From Rhodanobacter sp. PCA2 (GTDB lineage Bacteria > Pseudomonadota > Gammaproteobacteria > Xanthomonadales > Rhodanobacteraceae): DNA of 63,157 bases. Under the pieces are notes generated by a model. The model ran no database searches. It had not been told where the DNA came from and was given only the letters and a program-made list of their open reading frames with translations. Location of the stretch: positions 1 to 63,157 of the forward strand of contig NZ_NJIC01000055.1 in the NCBI RefSeq assembly GCF_013620825.1. The letters run 5' to 3'. Of the stretch, positions 7,796-15,942 are shown in pieces (position 1 is the stretch's first letter; every line of letters starts with the position of its first letter). Both the position numbers and the translations under genes were made by a program.

Positions 7796-8536
7796 CTACT
7801 TCTTCCCGCCCTTCTTCGGCAATGCCTGCCACTGGTCCGGCACGAAGCCGCCGACCTCGTAGACCAGTTCCACCTTCTTCTCGCCGTCCTGCAGCGTGAC
7901 CGGAAGACTGATCTTCTTCGACTTCTCCAGCAACGCGATGAAGCCCTTGTCGTCGCGGATCATCAGCGCCGGTTCGCCGGTGGACGGCGCGTACGCCTTG
8001 ATCGCGCGCGGCTTGTCGTCGAACTTCGCGGCGATGGTGCAGTTGCCCTTGCAGACGAAGCCGCCGTGGCCGTCGTTGAACAGGAACGCGCTCTGGCCCC
8101 AGCTCGTGTGCCGGCGCAGCACCAGCCGCACGCGCACGCCGGCCGGCTGGCTGTCGTAGGTCGCCGCGGTGGACTGGGTGCCGCCCGCCATCGGCGCCAC
8201 CTGGTACTGCCACAGCGCGGCGAGGCGCGCCTTCTCGCTGTTCTCCGTCCAGCGCTTCTCGATCTCCGGCAGGGTCTGCTGCACTTCCTTCGCCGCGGCA
8301 CTGTCGGGGAAGCGCTGCACGATGTCCTTGCCCATGGACACCGCCATCTGGTCGTTGTGGATGCGCAGCAGCTGGCGATAGGTGTCGAGGTTGCGCGCCG
8401 CCTCCGCGTCCCTGGCCTGGGCCTGCTGCTGGGCGGCGTCCGGCGCGGGCGCGCTGCCCTGCGAGCAGCCGGCGAGTACCAGGGCGCCGGCGAGGGCGGC
8501 GACGGCGAGGCGGCGGGGCGGCGGCAAGGTCATCAT
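7796..8536 (-). CDS. Lipoprotein of unknown function with a helical N-terminal region
   Basis: 246 aa from a double ATG (8536/8533). Lipobox LAGC follows a hydrophobic stretch (LAVAALAGALVLAGCSQ). After an Ala/Gln-rich linker comes a TPR-like helical part (RNLDTYRQLLRIHNDQMAVSMGKDIVQRFPDSAAAKEVQQTLPEI). Then comes a strand-rich domain with RVRLVLRRHTSWGQSAFLFNDGHGGFVCKGNCTIAAKFDD, whose CKGNC could be a disulphide or metal site. The C-terminus is Lys-rich. No strong ribosome-binding site is visible, so the start is moderately certain. I do not recognise the family. Confidence 0.75.
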   Translation of the reverse strand: MMTLPPPRRLAVAALAGALVLAGCSQGSAPAPDAAQQQAQARDAEAARNLDTYRQLLRIHNDQMAVSMGKDIVQRFPDSAAAKEVQQTLPEIEKRWTENSEKARLAALWQYQVAPMAGGTQSTAATYDSQPAGVRVRLVLRRHTSWGQSAFLFNDGHGGFVCKGNCTIAAKFDDKPRAIKAYAPSTGEPALMIRDDKGFIALLEKSKKISLPVTLQDGEKKVELVYEVGGFVPDQWQALPKKGGKK

Positions 8537-8600
8537 CGGCGGAGCATCCGTAGCGGAACCAGTCGCTAGCTTGGAACGAGCGCGCGGCACGGCGCAAGAC

Positions 8601-9476
8601 TCACTCTGCCGGGGCGGGCTGGCCATAGCGCTCGCGCAGCGCGGCGCGGTAGCGGCGACTGCAGGGGATCGTGGCGCCGTCGCGCAGGCGCAGACGTGCG
8701 TCGCCGGTCTCCAGCGGCTCGATCTCGGCGAGATAGTCGAGGTTGACGAAGTAGCCGCGGTGCACGCGCAGGAAACGCGCCGGGTCCAGCCGCGTCTCGA
8801 TGCCCGCCATGGTGCTGCGCAAGGGGTAATCGCGCCCGCGCACGTGCAGGTTCACGTAGTTGCCGGCGGCCTGCAGCCACTCGATCTCGCTGGCGTTGAC
8901 CAGGAACTCCTTGCCCAGCTTGCGTACCAGGAAACGTTCGGGCCGCTCCACCGGTTCCACCGGCGGACCATCGTCCGGCTCGTCCAGCAGCTTCGCCTCG
9001 CCCTGCTGGCGCAGCAGCCACAGTCGCGACAGGCAGATCATCGCCACGATGATGAAGTAGCTGCGAATGTCCTTCAGGTACTCATAGCCGAAGTTCGGCC
9101 ACCACGCGCCGAAATCGTAATGCTGCCCAACCATGGCGTAAGCCAGCTTGCGCAGTTCGTCCATGCCGGCCACATGCACCAGGCTGAACACCACGCTTGC
9201 CAGCAGGTGCCACGGCAGGCTGTGCCGCCAGGTATCGAAGCGGAACGGCCAACGCCGCTCCGCCGCCTTCACGAAGGGAATCAGCAGCAGGACCACCAGG
9301 CAGCTGCTCGATTCCCATACCCACGGTTCCCAGGCCGCGGTGCGGGCATGATCGATCCGCGCAACGATGCCGTTGAATATCGTGTTGAGGGTGTACAGCG
9401 TCACCCAGAAGGCAATCTCGACCGAGCGGGGCCAACGCTGAAAATCCCTGCAACCCGCCGGTGCCTGCTCGTTCAT
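8601..9476 (-). CDS. Membrane-bound LytTR-type transcriptional regulator
   Basis: 291 aa. The N-terminal half has four likely membrane spans (about 21-40, 52-72, 90-110, 140-165). The C-terminal half (about 185-287) is a LytTR DNA-binding domain: FLVRKLGKEFLVNASEIEWLQAAGNYVNLHV, then RSTMAGIETRL and FLRVHRGYFVNLDYLAEIEPL, all family hallmarks. Such one-component membrane LytTR proteins sense at the membrane and bind paired 9-bp sites. There is no receiver domain or cognate kinase next to it. The start at 9476 fits the expected N-terminus; further-upstream ATGs give non-homologous residues. It is divergent from the flavin oxidase across 159 bp, a plausible target. Confidence 0.9.
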   Translation of the reverse strand: MNEQAPAGCRDFQRWPRSVEIAFWVTLYTLNTIFNGIVARIDHARTAAWEPWVWESSSCLVVLLLIPFVKAAERRWPFRFDTWRHSLPWHLLASVVFSLVHVAGMDELRKLAYAMVGQHYDFGAWWPNFGYEYLKDIRSYFIIVAMICLSRLWLLRQQGEAKLLDEPDDGPPVEPVERPERFLVRKLGKEFLVNASEIEWLQAAGNYVNLHVRGRDYPLRSTMAGIETRLDPARFLRVHRGYFVNLDYLAEIEPLETGDARLRLRDGATIPCSRRYRAALRERYGQPAPAE

Positions 9477-9635
9477 GCCGGGGATTCTACGTGGCCGCGG
9501 CGAAATCCCCATGCGTCCCGTCCCGTCCCGAGGTCGGCTCGTCCCTGGCCGCCCGCCGTCCGTCACCTCCAGCTGGGAACGACCGTGCCGGCGGCACATG
9601 CTGGCGGCCGTCCATCCAGCCCGGAGCCACATCCG

Positions 9636-11465
9636 ATGAAACGACGCGACTTGCTGAAGGCGGCTGCCACCCTTCCCCTGCTGCCCTTGCTGCTGCGCAG
9701 CGGCACGACCCTGGCCCGCGGCGCCGGCACAGTCGCGACGAGCCTGCGCTCACGACTGCGCCCGGGCGAGCCGGGCTGGCCCGCGGCTGCGGAATGGGAG
9801 CAGTTGAAGCGGCAGGTCGGCGGCCGGCTGCTGAAACTGGCGTCGCCGTTCGCGTCCTGTGGCACGACGCCGCCGGACAGCGCCTGCACGCAGGTACTCA
9901 AGCAACTGGACAACCCCTTCGCGGTGGGCGACAACCCCGCACTGACCCAGACCAGCGGCTGGGCCGATGCCTGGGCCTCGCAACCCAGCGCCTACGCGGT
10001 GGCGGCGGAAAGCGCCGCCGACGTGGCCGCGGCCATCCATTTCGCGCGCCGGCACCACCTGCGGCTGGTGGTGAAAGGCGGTGGCCACAGCTACCAGGGC
10101 ACCTCGGACGCGCCGGATTCGCTGCTGGTGTGGACGCGCCACATGAACCAGGTGAGCCTGCACGACGCGTTCGTGCCGCAAGGCTGCAGCGGCCACGTGG
10201 CGCCGCAGGCCGCGGTGAGCGTGCAGGCGGGCGCCATGTGGATCGACGCCTACGACGCCGTGACCACCCGCGGCGGCCGCTACGTGCAGGGCGGCGGCTG
10301 CACCACGGTCGGCGTGGCCGGGCTGGTGCAGAGCGGCGGCTTCGGCAGCTTCTCCAAGCGCTGGGGCACGGCGGCGTCCAACCTGCTGGAGGCGGAGGTC
10401 GTCACCGCCGATGGCCAGGTGCGCATCGCCAACGCCCGCACGAACCCGGAACTGTTCTGGGGTCTCAAGGGCGGCGGCGGCGGCAGTCTCGGCATCGTCA
10501 CGCGACTGACCTTGCGCACCTTCGAGCTGCCCGACTTCTTCGGCGGCGTGGGCATCACCATCAAGGCCAACTCGGACGCCGCCTACCGCGCCCTGATCGC
10601 TGCGGCCGTGGATTTCTACCAGCGCGCGCTGTTCAACCCGCACTGGGGCGAGCAGATGAAGTTCCACGACGGCAACGTCCTCGAGGTCTCGATGATGTTC
10701 CAGGGCCTCACCAGGCAAGAGGCCGAGCAGGTCTGGGCGCCCTTCCTGGCCTGGGTGCAGGCGCGCCAGGACTGCCGCATCACCAAGCCGTTCGGGGCGC
10801 TGGCAGCGCCGGCACGGCATCTGTGGGACGCCGAATTCCTGCGCAAGCACGCGCCCGACATCATCGCCACGGACGACCGCCCGGGCGCGCCACGCCACCA
10901 TTTCGTATGGGCCGGCGACCGGGAGCAGGCAGGCACGTTCCTCCACGGCTACCAGTCGGCGTGGCTGCCGGCCACGTTGCTGCAACCCGCGCAGCAGTCG
11001 CGGCTCGTCGACGCGCTGTTCACCGCCGCGCAGCACTGGGGCGTCTCGCTGCACTTCAACAAAGGCCTGGCCGGGGCGGCAGCCGACGCCATCGACCGCG
11101 CACGCGACACCGCCACCCATCCCCAGGTGCTGGACGCCTTCGCGCTCGCCATCAGCGCCAACGGCGGCGCCCCTGCTTTTCCCGGCATGCCGGGCGCGCA
11201 CCCCGACCTGGCCAAGGCGCGGCGCGAGGCGACCGCCATCGAACACACGATGGCCGCGTTGCGCAGCGTGGCGCCGGATGCAGGCTCCTACGTCTCCGAA
11301 AGCGATTATTTCCTGCACGACTGGCAGCAGGGATTCTGGGGCGGAAACTATCCCCGACTCGCCGCGGCCAAGCGCCGGTACGACCCGGACGGCCTGTTCT
11401 TCGTGCACCACGGCGTCGGCAGCGAGGACTGGAGCGCGGACGGCTTCACCCGCTTGCGGACGTAG
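9636..11465 (+). CDS. Tat-exported bicovalent FAD-dependent oxidase (BBE/GOOX family)
   Basis: 609 aa. The N-terminus MKRRDLLKAAATLPLLPLLL is a twin-arginine-type signal (R-R-D-L-L). A PCMH FAD-binding domain follows (about 110-290), then a substrate domain and a C-terminal BBE segment (NYPRLAAAKRRYDPDGLFFVHHGVG). Both covalent FAD attachment residues can be assigned: His151 in KGGGHSYQG and Cys222 in GGGCTTVGVAGL. This is the 6-S-cysteinyl, 8-alpha-histidyl class that oxidises sugars, oligosaccharides or alcohols with O2. GGAG is 9-10 nt upstream of the ATG. Substrate cannot be told. A hairpin follows the gene. Confidence 0.88.
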   Translation: MKRRDLLKAAATLPLLPLLLRSGTTLARGAGTVATSLRSRLRPGEPGWPAAAEWEQLKRQVGGRLLKLASPFASCGTTPPDSACTQVLKQLDNPFAVGDNPALTQTSGWADAWASQPSAYAVAAESAADVAAAIHFARRHHLRLVVKGGGHSYQGTSDAPDSLLVWTRHMNQVSLHDAFVPQGCSGHVAPQAAVSVQAGAMWIDAYDAVTTRGGRYVQGGGCTTVGVAGLVQSGGFGSFSKRWGTAASNLLEAEVVTADGQVRIANARTNPELFWGLKGGGGGSLGIVTRLTLRTFELPDFFGGVGITIKANSDAAYRALIAAAVDFYQRALFNPHWGEQMKFHDGNVLEVSMMFQGLTRQEAEQVWAPFLAWVQARQDCRITKPFGALAAPARHLWDAEFLRKHAPDIIATDDRPGAPRHHFVWAGDREQAGTFLHGYQSAWLPATLLQPAQQSRLVDALFTAAQHWGVSLHFNKGLAGAAADAIDRARDTATHPQVLDAFALAISANGGAPAFPGMPGAHPDLAKARREATAIEHTMAALRSVAPDAGSYVSESDYFLHDWQQGFWGGNYPRLAAAKRRYDPDGLFFVHHGVGSEDWSADGFTRLRT

Positions 11466-11492
11466 CACGAGAACGCGCCCGGTTTCCGCTGC

Positions 11493-11522
11493 CCGGCGTG
11501 GAGTCCGTGTGCTCCACGCCGG
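11493..11522 (+). terminator. Probable terminator of the flavin oxidase gene
   Basis: CCGGCGTGGAG tccgtgtg CTCCACGCCGG: perfect 11-bp stem 27 bp past the stop, followed by CGATTTCG, only a weak T-run. Confidence 0.5.
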
Positions 11523-11716
11523 CGATTTCGTCCGGCCACGGGAAGCGGTGTCCGTCGGGCCGCTCCGGGCGTTCCTGCCGCCGTTCGCCGTCGATGCCCG
11601 GCATTGCCGGAAGGATCGAAACAGACCTGCACGATGACGGTGCGCGGGGAAGTCCGGATCAGATCCGCGCGACGCGGACATCGCGTCCTTCGACCGGCCG
11701 GCACTGGCGCCGCGGC

Positions 11717-11722
11717 TACAAT
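11717..11722 (+). promoter_or_regulatory. Candidate -10 (TACAAT) for the MFS gene at 11747
   Basis: GGCTACAATG lies 24 bp before the start codon; the same CTACAATG string precedes the gene at 58951. No good -35 hexamer was found at 16-18 bp, so this is only suggestive. Confidence 0.35.
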
Positions 11723-11746
11723 GCGCGCTCTCCGGCAAGGACTCCC

Positions 11747-13012
11747 ATGTCGAACCCCGCTACGGCCTCCCTGCAACTGCGGCAGCACCGCGCGTTCGTG
11801 CAGTTCTGGTGCGCGCGCGTCGCCTCCGGTTTCGGCTTCCAGATGCTGTCGGTGGCGGTGGGCTGGCAGATCTACGCGATCACCGGGCGCGCCTTCGACC
11901 TCGGCCTGATCGGCCTGGTGCAGTTCATCCCCTCGGTGCTGCTGGCGTTGCCGGCCGGTCATGTGGCGGACCAGTTCGAGCGGCGGCGCGTGGTGCTGGC
12001 CGGGCTGGTCGTGGAATGGACGGCCATCGTGCTGCTGGCGGTGCTGACCCTGCTTGGCCGCATCCACGAGACCGGCATCCTGCTGCTGGTGTTCGCGATC
12101 GGCGTGGCCAAGGCGTTCGAGTCGCCGTCGATGCAGTCGCTGCTGCCGGCGCTGGTGCCGCCGGCGATCCTGCCGCGCGCGGTGGCGGTGAGCGGCGCGG
12201 CCTTCCAGATGGCGATGATCCTCGGTCCTGCGGTGGGCGGCCTGCTCTACGTGGCGGGTCCGGGCGTGGTGTACCTGGGCGCGACCGCGCTGTACCTGGT
12301 CGCCGCAGCGATGATGGCGATGCTGCGCTACGAGCAGGCGCCGCCGAAGCGCGAGCCGGCCACGCTGAAAACGTTGTTCGCCGGGGTGCACTTCATCCGC
12401 GAGCGCAAGGACGTGCTGGGCGTGATCTCGCTGGACCTGTTCGCGGTGCTGCTGGGCGGCGTCACCTCGCTGCTGCCGATCTTCGCGCGCGACATCCTGC
12501 GCACCGGCCCGTGGGGCCTGGGCCTGTTGCGTGCGGCGCCCGCGGTGGGTGCGCTGCTGATGTCGCTGTGGCTGGCGAAACACGACCTGCAGCGACGCGT
12601 GGGCATGACGATGTTCGCGTCGGTGGCGGGCTTCGGCGTGGCGACGCTGGTGTTCGCGGTGTCCAGCTCGCTGTGGCTGTCGCTGGCGTCGCTGTTCGCG
12701 CTGGGCGCGTTCGACATGGTGAGCATGGTGATCCGCGGCTCGCTGGTGCAGCTGGACACGCCCGATGCGATGCGCGGCCGGGTGAATGCGGTGAACTCGA
12801 TCTTCATCAACACCTCGAACCAGCTTGGCGAATTCGAGTCGGGCATGCTCGCCGCGTGGCTGGGCGCGGTGGGTTCCGCGGTGGTCGGCGGCCTCGGCAC
12901 GCTGGCGGTGGTGGGCCTGTGGATGGCGATGTTCCCCGGCCTGCGCAGGCGCCAGAGCCTGCATCTGGAAGAACCCGCCAACGAGACGCTGGGCAGCGCC
13001 GAGTCGGTGTGA
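11747..13012 (+). CDS. MFS transporter, EntS/enterobactin-exporter-like (MFS_3)
   Basis: 421 aa with 11-12 membrane spans. It starts in the cytoplasm with LRQHRAFVQFWCARVASGFGFQMLSVAVGWQIY, typical of the EntS/MFS_3 branch. The loop 2-3 motif appears as LPAGHVADQFERRRVVLAG, and another hallmark is FESPSMQSLLPALVPPAILPRAVAVS. RGRVNAVNSIFINTSNQLGEFESG near the C-terminus is the usual late cytoplasmic loop. Members export siderophores or drugs by proton antiport. No siderophore gene is nearby, so the substrate is open. The ATG was chosen because it directly precedes the first conserved segment. Confidence 0.9.
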   Translation: MSNPATASLQLRQHRAFVQFWCARVASGFGFQMLSVAVGWQIYAITGRAFDLGLIGLVQFIPSVLLALPAGHVADQFERRRVVLAGLVVEWTAIVLLAVLTLLGRIHETGILLLVFAIGVAKAFESPSMQSLLPALVPPAILPRAVAVSGAAFQMAMILGPAVGGLLYVAGPGVVYLGATALYLVAAAMMAMLRYEQAPPKREPATLKTLFAGVHFIRERKDVLGVISLDLFAVLLGGVTSLLPIFARDILRTGPWGLGLLRAAPAVGALLMSLWLAKHDLQRRVGMTMFASVAGFGVATLVFAVSSSLWLSLASLFALGAFDMVSMVIRGSLVQLDTPDAMRGRVNAVNSIFINTSNQLGEFESGMLAAWLGAVGSAVVGGLGTLAVVGLWMAMFPGLRRRQSLHLEEPANETLGSAESV

Positions 13013-13095
13013 GCCGGTGGCGGCAGGCGCCGCCGTTGCCCGGGGCCCGCAAACCCGCGATGCTGGTGTCCGTCGCGTCGCCAGGGGAGTCACGC

Positions 13096-13656
13096 ATGTC
13101 CGCACCGCCGCCCTTGCGTTCCACCTTCGTCACCGTGCTGGCGTGGGTGTTCATCGGTCTCGCCGGATTCGCCACGCTGATCTCCGTGTTGCAGAACGTG
13201 ATGCTGCAGTGGCTGTTCCTGCCGGCGATGCAACACGCGCAGGCCGCGGCGCCGCTGCCACCAGGACTTCCGGTGCCGATGCAATGGCTGTTCGCGCACT
13301 TCGCGTGGTTCTTCCGGGCGTTCCTGCTGGTCTCCGCCACCACGCTGATCGCGGCCGTGGGGTTGCTGCGCCGGCACGAATGGGCGCGGCAGCTGTTCAT
13401 CGGCCTGATGGGCTTCGCGATCGTCTACCAGATCCTGGGGCTGGCGTGGCAGTGGTGGATCATGGGCTCGATGCCCGCCTTCATGCAGGCCTCCGGTGCG
13501 CCGGCCGACATGGGCGCGGCGATGCACGGCTTCATCCGCGCCATGCAGGTGTTCGGCAGCCTGACGGCGCTGGGCTTCTGCGTGCTGTTCGGCTGGATCA
13601 TCCGCCGCCTGCGCAGCGCACAGGCGCGCGACGAATTCCGATCGTGGAAACCATGA
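13096..13656 (+). CDS. Inner-membrane protein of unknown function
   Basis: 186 aa with four predicted spans (about 12-34, 62-85, 95-115, 150-172). It has a conserved-looking AWVFIGLAGFATLISVLQNVMLQ first helix and LRRHEWARQLFIGLMGFAIVYQI, a layout seen in small uncharacterised proteobacterial membrane proteins. GGGGAG sits 7-8 nt before the ATG. It follows the MFS gene by 83 bp on the same strand and could be in the same transcript. I do not recognise a named family. Confidence 0.78.
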   Translation: MSAPPPLRSTFVTVLAWVFIGLAGFATLISVLQNVMLQWLFLPAMQHAQAAAPLPPGLPVPMQWLFAHFAWFFRAFLLVSATTLIAAVGLLRRHEWARQLFIGLMGFAIVYQILGLAWQWWIMGSMPAFMQASGAPADMGAAMHGFIRAMQVFGSLTALGFCVLFGWIIRRLRSAQARDEFRSWKP

Positions 13657-13736
13657 CGCCGATTGCGTCCGCGCAGCTTTTACGCACCGCTCACGCCCAT
13701 ACTGGCAGCGTGAGGCCGTCAACAGAGGAGCACATC

Positions 13737-14060
13737 ATGAGCACTCGTCGCGATATCGAACAAGGCATGGACGATCTGGGCGAGCGCGTGCGGCGCCATG
13801 CCGGCGAGGCGGGCGACACCGCGCGCGACTGGATCTCCCGCGGCCGGCGCGCGGCGTCGCGTTTCGACGGCGATGGCTACCGCCGCCGGCTGGCGCGCGC
13901 CGCCGAGGACTTCGCCGACGAGACGAACTACCACTACCGGCGGCTGAAGCGCCAGGTGAACCGCCACCCGGTCGCCACCGCCGCGATCGTGGCCGGCACC
14001 ATCGGCGCGTTCCTGCTGCTGCGCCGAGCGTTCCGCAGCGACGGCGGCGACGAGGACTGA
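13737..14060 (+). CDS. Small DUF883/ElaB-like membrane-anchored protein
   Basis: 107 aa. A highly charged amphipathic helical part (residues 1-80, many Arg/Glu, e.g. DIEQGMDDLGERVRRHAGEAGDTARDW) is followed by one membrane helix (PVATAAIVAGTIGAFLLLRRAF) and a short acidic tail. This is the architecture of the ElaB/YqjD/DUF883 family, in which the C-terminal helix anchors the protein in the inner membrane; some members bind ribosomes in stationary phase. Sequence identity to DUF883 is not obvious by eye. AGAGGAG lies 6-7 nt upstream. Confidence 0.68.
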   Translation: MSTRRDIEQGMDDLGERVRRHAGEAGDTARDWISRGRRAASRFDGDGYRRRLARAAEDFADETNYHYRRLKRQVNRHPVATAAIVAGTIGAFLLLRRAFRSDGGDED

Positions 14061-14170
14061 GTCCCGCCCGCGCCCGCGGACGGGCACGAAGTCCGCGACG
14101 CATCCGGCGCCACCGGGCGCGCGGCGGCCGCTGCTAAGCTGGCCGCTGCGAACCCGCCGGCTGCCGCAGC

Positions 14171-15778
14171 ATGTCCACCGAACCGCGCTTCCATCACCCG
14201 CTGGCGTTCTGGCTGGGTTGCGTCGCGGTGGCCGCGGGCGTGCTGCTGCACATGCCGATGTACCTGATGGCGGCGCCCATGCACTACCAGCTGGCCGGCA
14301 TGGCGATGGACCTGCCGATGACCGTGGGCATGGTGCTGATCCCCTGCGGCGTGCTGCTGGCCGGCTATGGCCTGATGCCGCACCTGGCCCAGCTGCGGCA
14401 GAGCCTGCACGGCCACGACCTGCACCATCATTTCCACGTCGCCGACGGCGTGCCGCTGCGGCGGGAGCACTGGACGCTGGTGATCGCGCTGGCGCTGGCG
14501 CTGGCGATCGACGTGATGAAGCCCGCCTCGCTGGCCTTCGTGATGCCGGGCGTGACGGCGGAATACGGCATCGGCATGGGCACCGCGGGCTGGCTGGCGC
14601 TGTCCGCGCTGACCGGCACCGCGCTGGGCTCGCTGCTGTGGGGACGCCTGGCCGACCTGTTCGGCCGCCGTTCGGCGATCCTGCTGTCGGCGATCCTGTT
14701 CATGGGCACCGCGGTCTGCGGCACCATGCCGACGTTCGGCTGGAACCTCGCGATGTGCTTCCTGATGGGCGCGGCGGCCGGCGGCATGCTGCCGATCGCG
14801 TTCACCCTGATGGCCGAGACGATTCCCGCCGCGCATCGCGGCTGGCTGCTGGTGGCGCTGGGCGGCGTGGGCACGTCGGCCGGCTATCTCGCCGCCTCCG
14901 GCGCGGCGACGCTGCTGGAGCCGAGCTACAGCTGGCGCTCGCTGTGGCTGCTGAACCTGCCCACCGGCGCGCTGATCCTGTTCCTCAACCGCTACATCCC
15001 GGAATCGCCGCGCTTCCTCTCCAACGCCGGCCTGCACGCGCAGGCGCGCGCGGTGCTGGCGCGCTTCACCGGCGGCCGCGGCGCGGTGGTCGCCGACCCG
15101 GCCGGCGCCGATTCCGATCCGCCCGTGCTGGAAAGCCTGCACCCGGCCGCCGACCTGCGCCAGCTGCTGCGCGGCCGCCATGCGCGCATCACCGCGGGAC
15201 TGGCGACCTGCGGGCTGGCCTGGGGGCTGGTGAACTTCGGCTTCCTGCTGTGGCTGCCGGCGAACCTCGCCACGCTGGGCGTGGATGCCCGGGACGCCAG
15301 CGCGCTGCTGGCGCGTTCGGCGCTGCTCGCGGTGCCCGGCACGGCGGTGGTGGTGTGGCTGTACCAGCGCTGGAGCAGTTTCCGCAGCCTGGTGCTGCTG
15401 ATCGCGCTGACCGCGGTGGCGCTGCTGGGGTTCTGCGCGATCGCGTTCACCGGGGCGCGCAGCGGGGCGCTGACCGTGGCCGCCACGGTGGCGCTGCTGG
15501 TGAGCAGCGGCGGCGTGATCGCCACCATGCTGCCGTATTCCGCGGAGATCTATCCGGTGCACCTGCGCGGCACCGGCTCGGGGCTGATCGCCGCCAGCTC
15601 GAAGGCCGGCGGCATCCTTGGCGCGGCGCTGGGCGTGCTGGGGCTGTTCGGGCACTTCGCGCTGTCGGCGTTGCTGATCGCGCTGTCGATGGCCGCCGCC
15701 GGCTGGCTGCTGGCCCGCCACGGCGTCGAGACCCGCGGGCACGCGCTGGAGGCGATCCAGCGCACGCTGTCGGAATAG
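14171..15778 (+). CDS. MFS transporter, sugar/organic-acid porter type, with two extra N-terminal helices
   Basis: 535 aa. Two additional membrane spans (about 13-30, 48-68) and a His-rich loop (HGHDLHHHFHVADG) precede a standard 12-helix MFS unit starting at about 98. MFS signatures are clear: GRLADLFGRRSAILLSA between helices 2 and 3, AETIPAAHRGWLLVALGGVGTSAGY, and PYSAEIYPVHLRGTGSG in the second half (the sugar-porter PE-x-x-P-x-x-x-R-G motif). LLNLPTGALILFLNRYIPESPRFL marks the end of the first half. The substrate is unknown. The gene ends 115 bp before a bidirectional terminator facing aceE. Confidence 0.88.
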   Translation: MSTEPRFHHPLAFWLGCVAVAAGVLLHMPMYLMAAPMHYQLAGMAMDLPMTVGMVLIPCGVLLAGYGLMPHLAQLRQSLHGHDLHHHFHVADGVPLRREHWTLVIALALALAIDVMKPASLAFVMPGVTAEYGIGMGTAGWLALSALTGTALGSLLWGRLADLFGRRSAILLSAILFMGTAVCGTMPTFGWNLAMCFLMGAAAGGMLPIAFTLMAETIPAAHRGWLLVALGGVGTSAGYLAASGAATLLEPSYSWRSLWLLNLPTGALILFLNRYIPESPRFLSNAGLHAQARAVLARFTGGRGAVVADPAGADSDPPVLESLHPAADLRQLLRGRHARITAGLATCGLAWGLVNFGFLLWLPANLATLGVDARDASALLARSALLAVPGTAVVVWLYQRWSSFRSLVLLIALTAVALLGFCAIAFTGARSGALTVAATVALLVSSGGVIATMLPYSAEIYPVHLRGTGSGLIAASSKAGGILGAALGVLGLFGHFALSALLIALSMAAAGWLLARHGVETRGHALEAIQRTLSE

Positions 15779-15892
15779 TCCGCACGGACATTCCGTGCGT
15801 GCCGGGCGTGGCCTGCGCGCACGGGCGAAGCCGACGCACCGCCAGGAGATCGCTTCGACGTCCCCTGCCCGACCAGGCAGCGCTCCCCCCAT

Positions 15893-15924
15893 ATGGAAAA
15901 GCCGCCTCGCGGCGGCTTTTCCAT
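15893..15924. terminator. Bidirectional terminator between the MFS gene and aceE
   Basis: ATGGAAAAGCCGCC tcgc GGCGGCTTTTCCAT: perfect 14-bp stem with A4/T4 runs at the correct place in both directions. It serves the plus-strand MFS gene and the minus-strand aceE. Confidence 0.88.
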
Positions 15925-15942
15925 TGCGGCGTTGCGGCCGGC

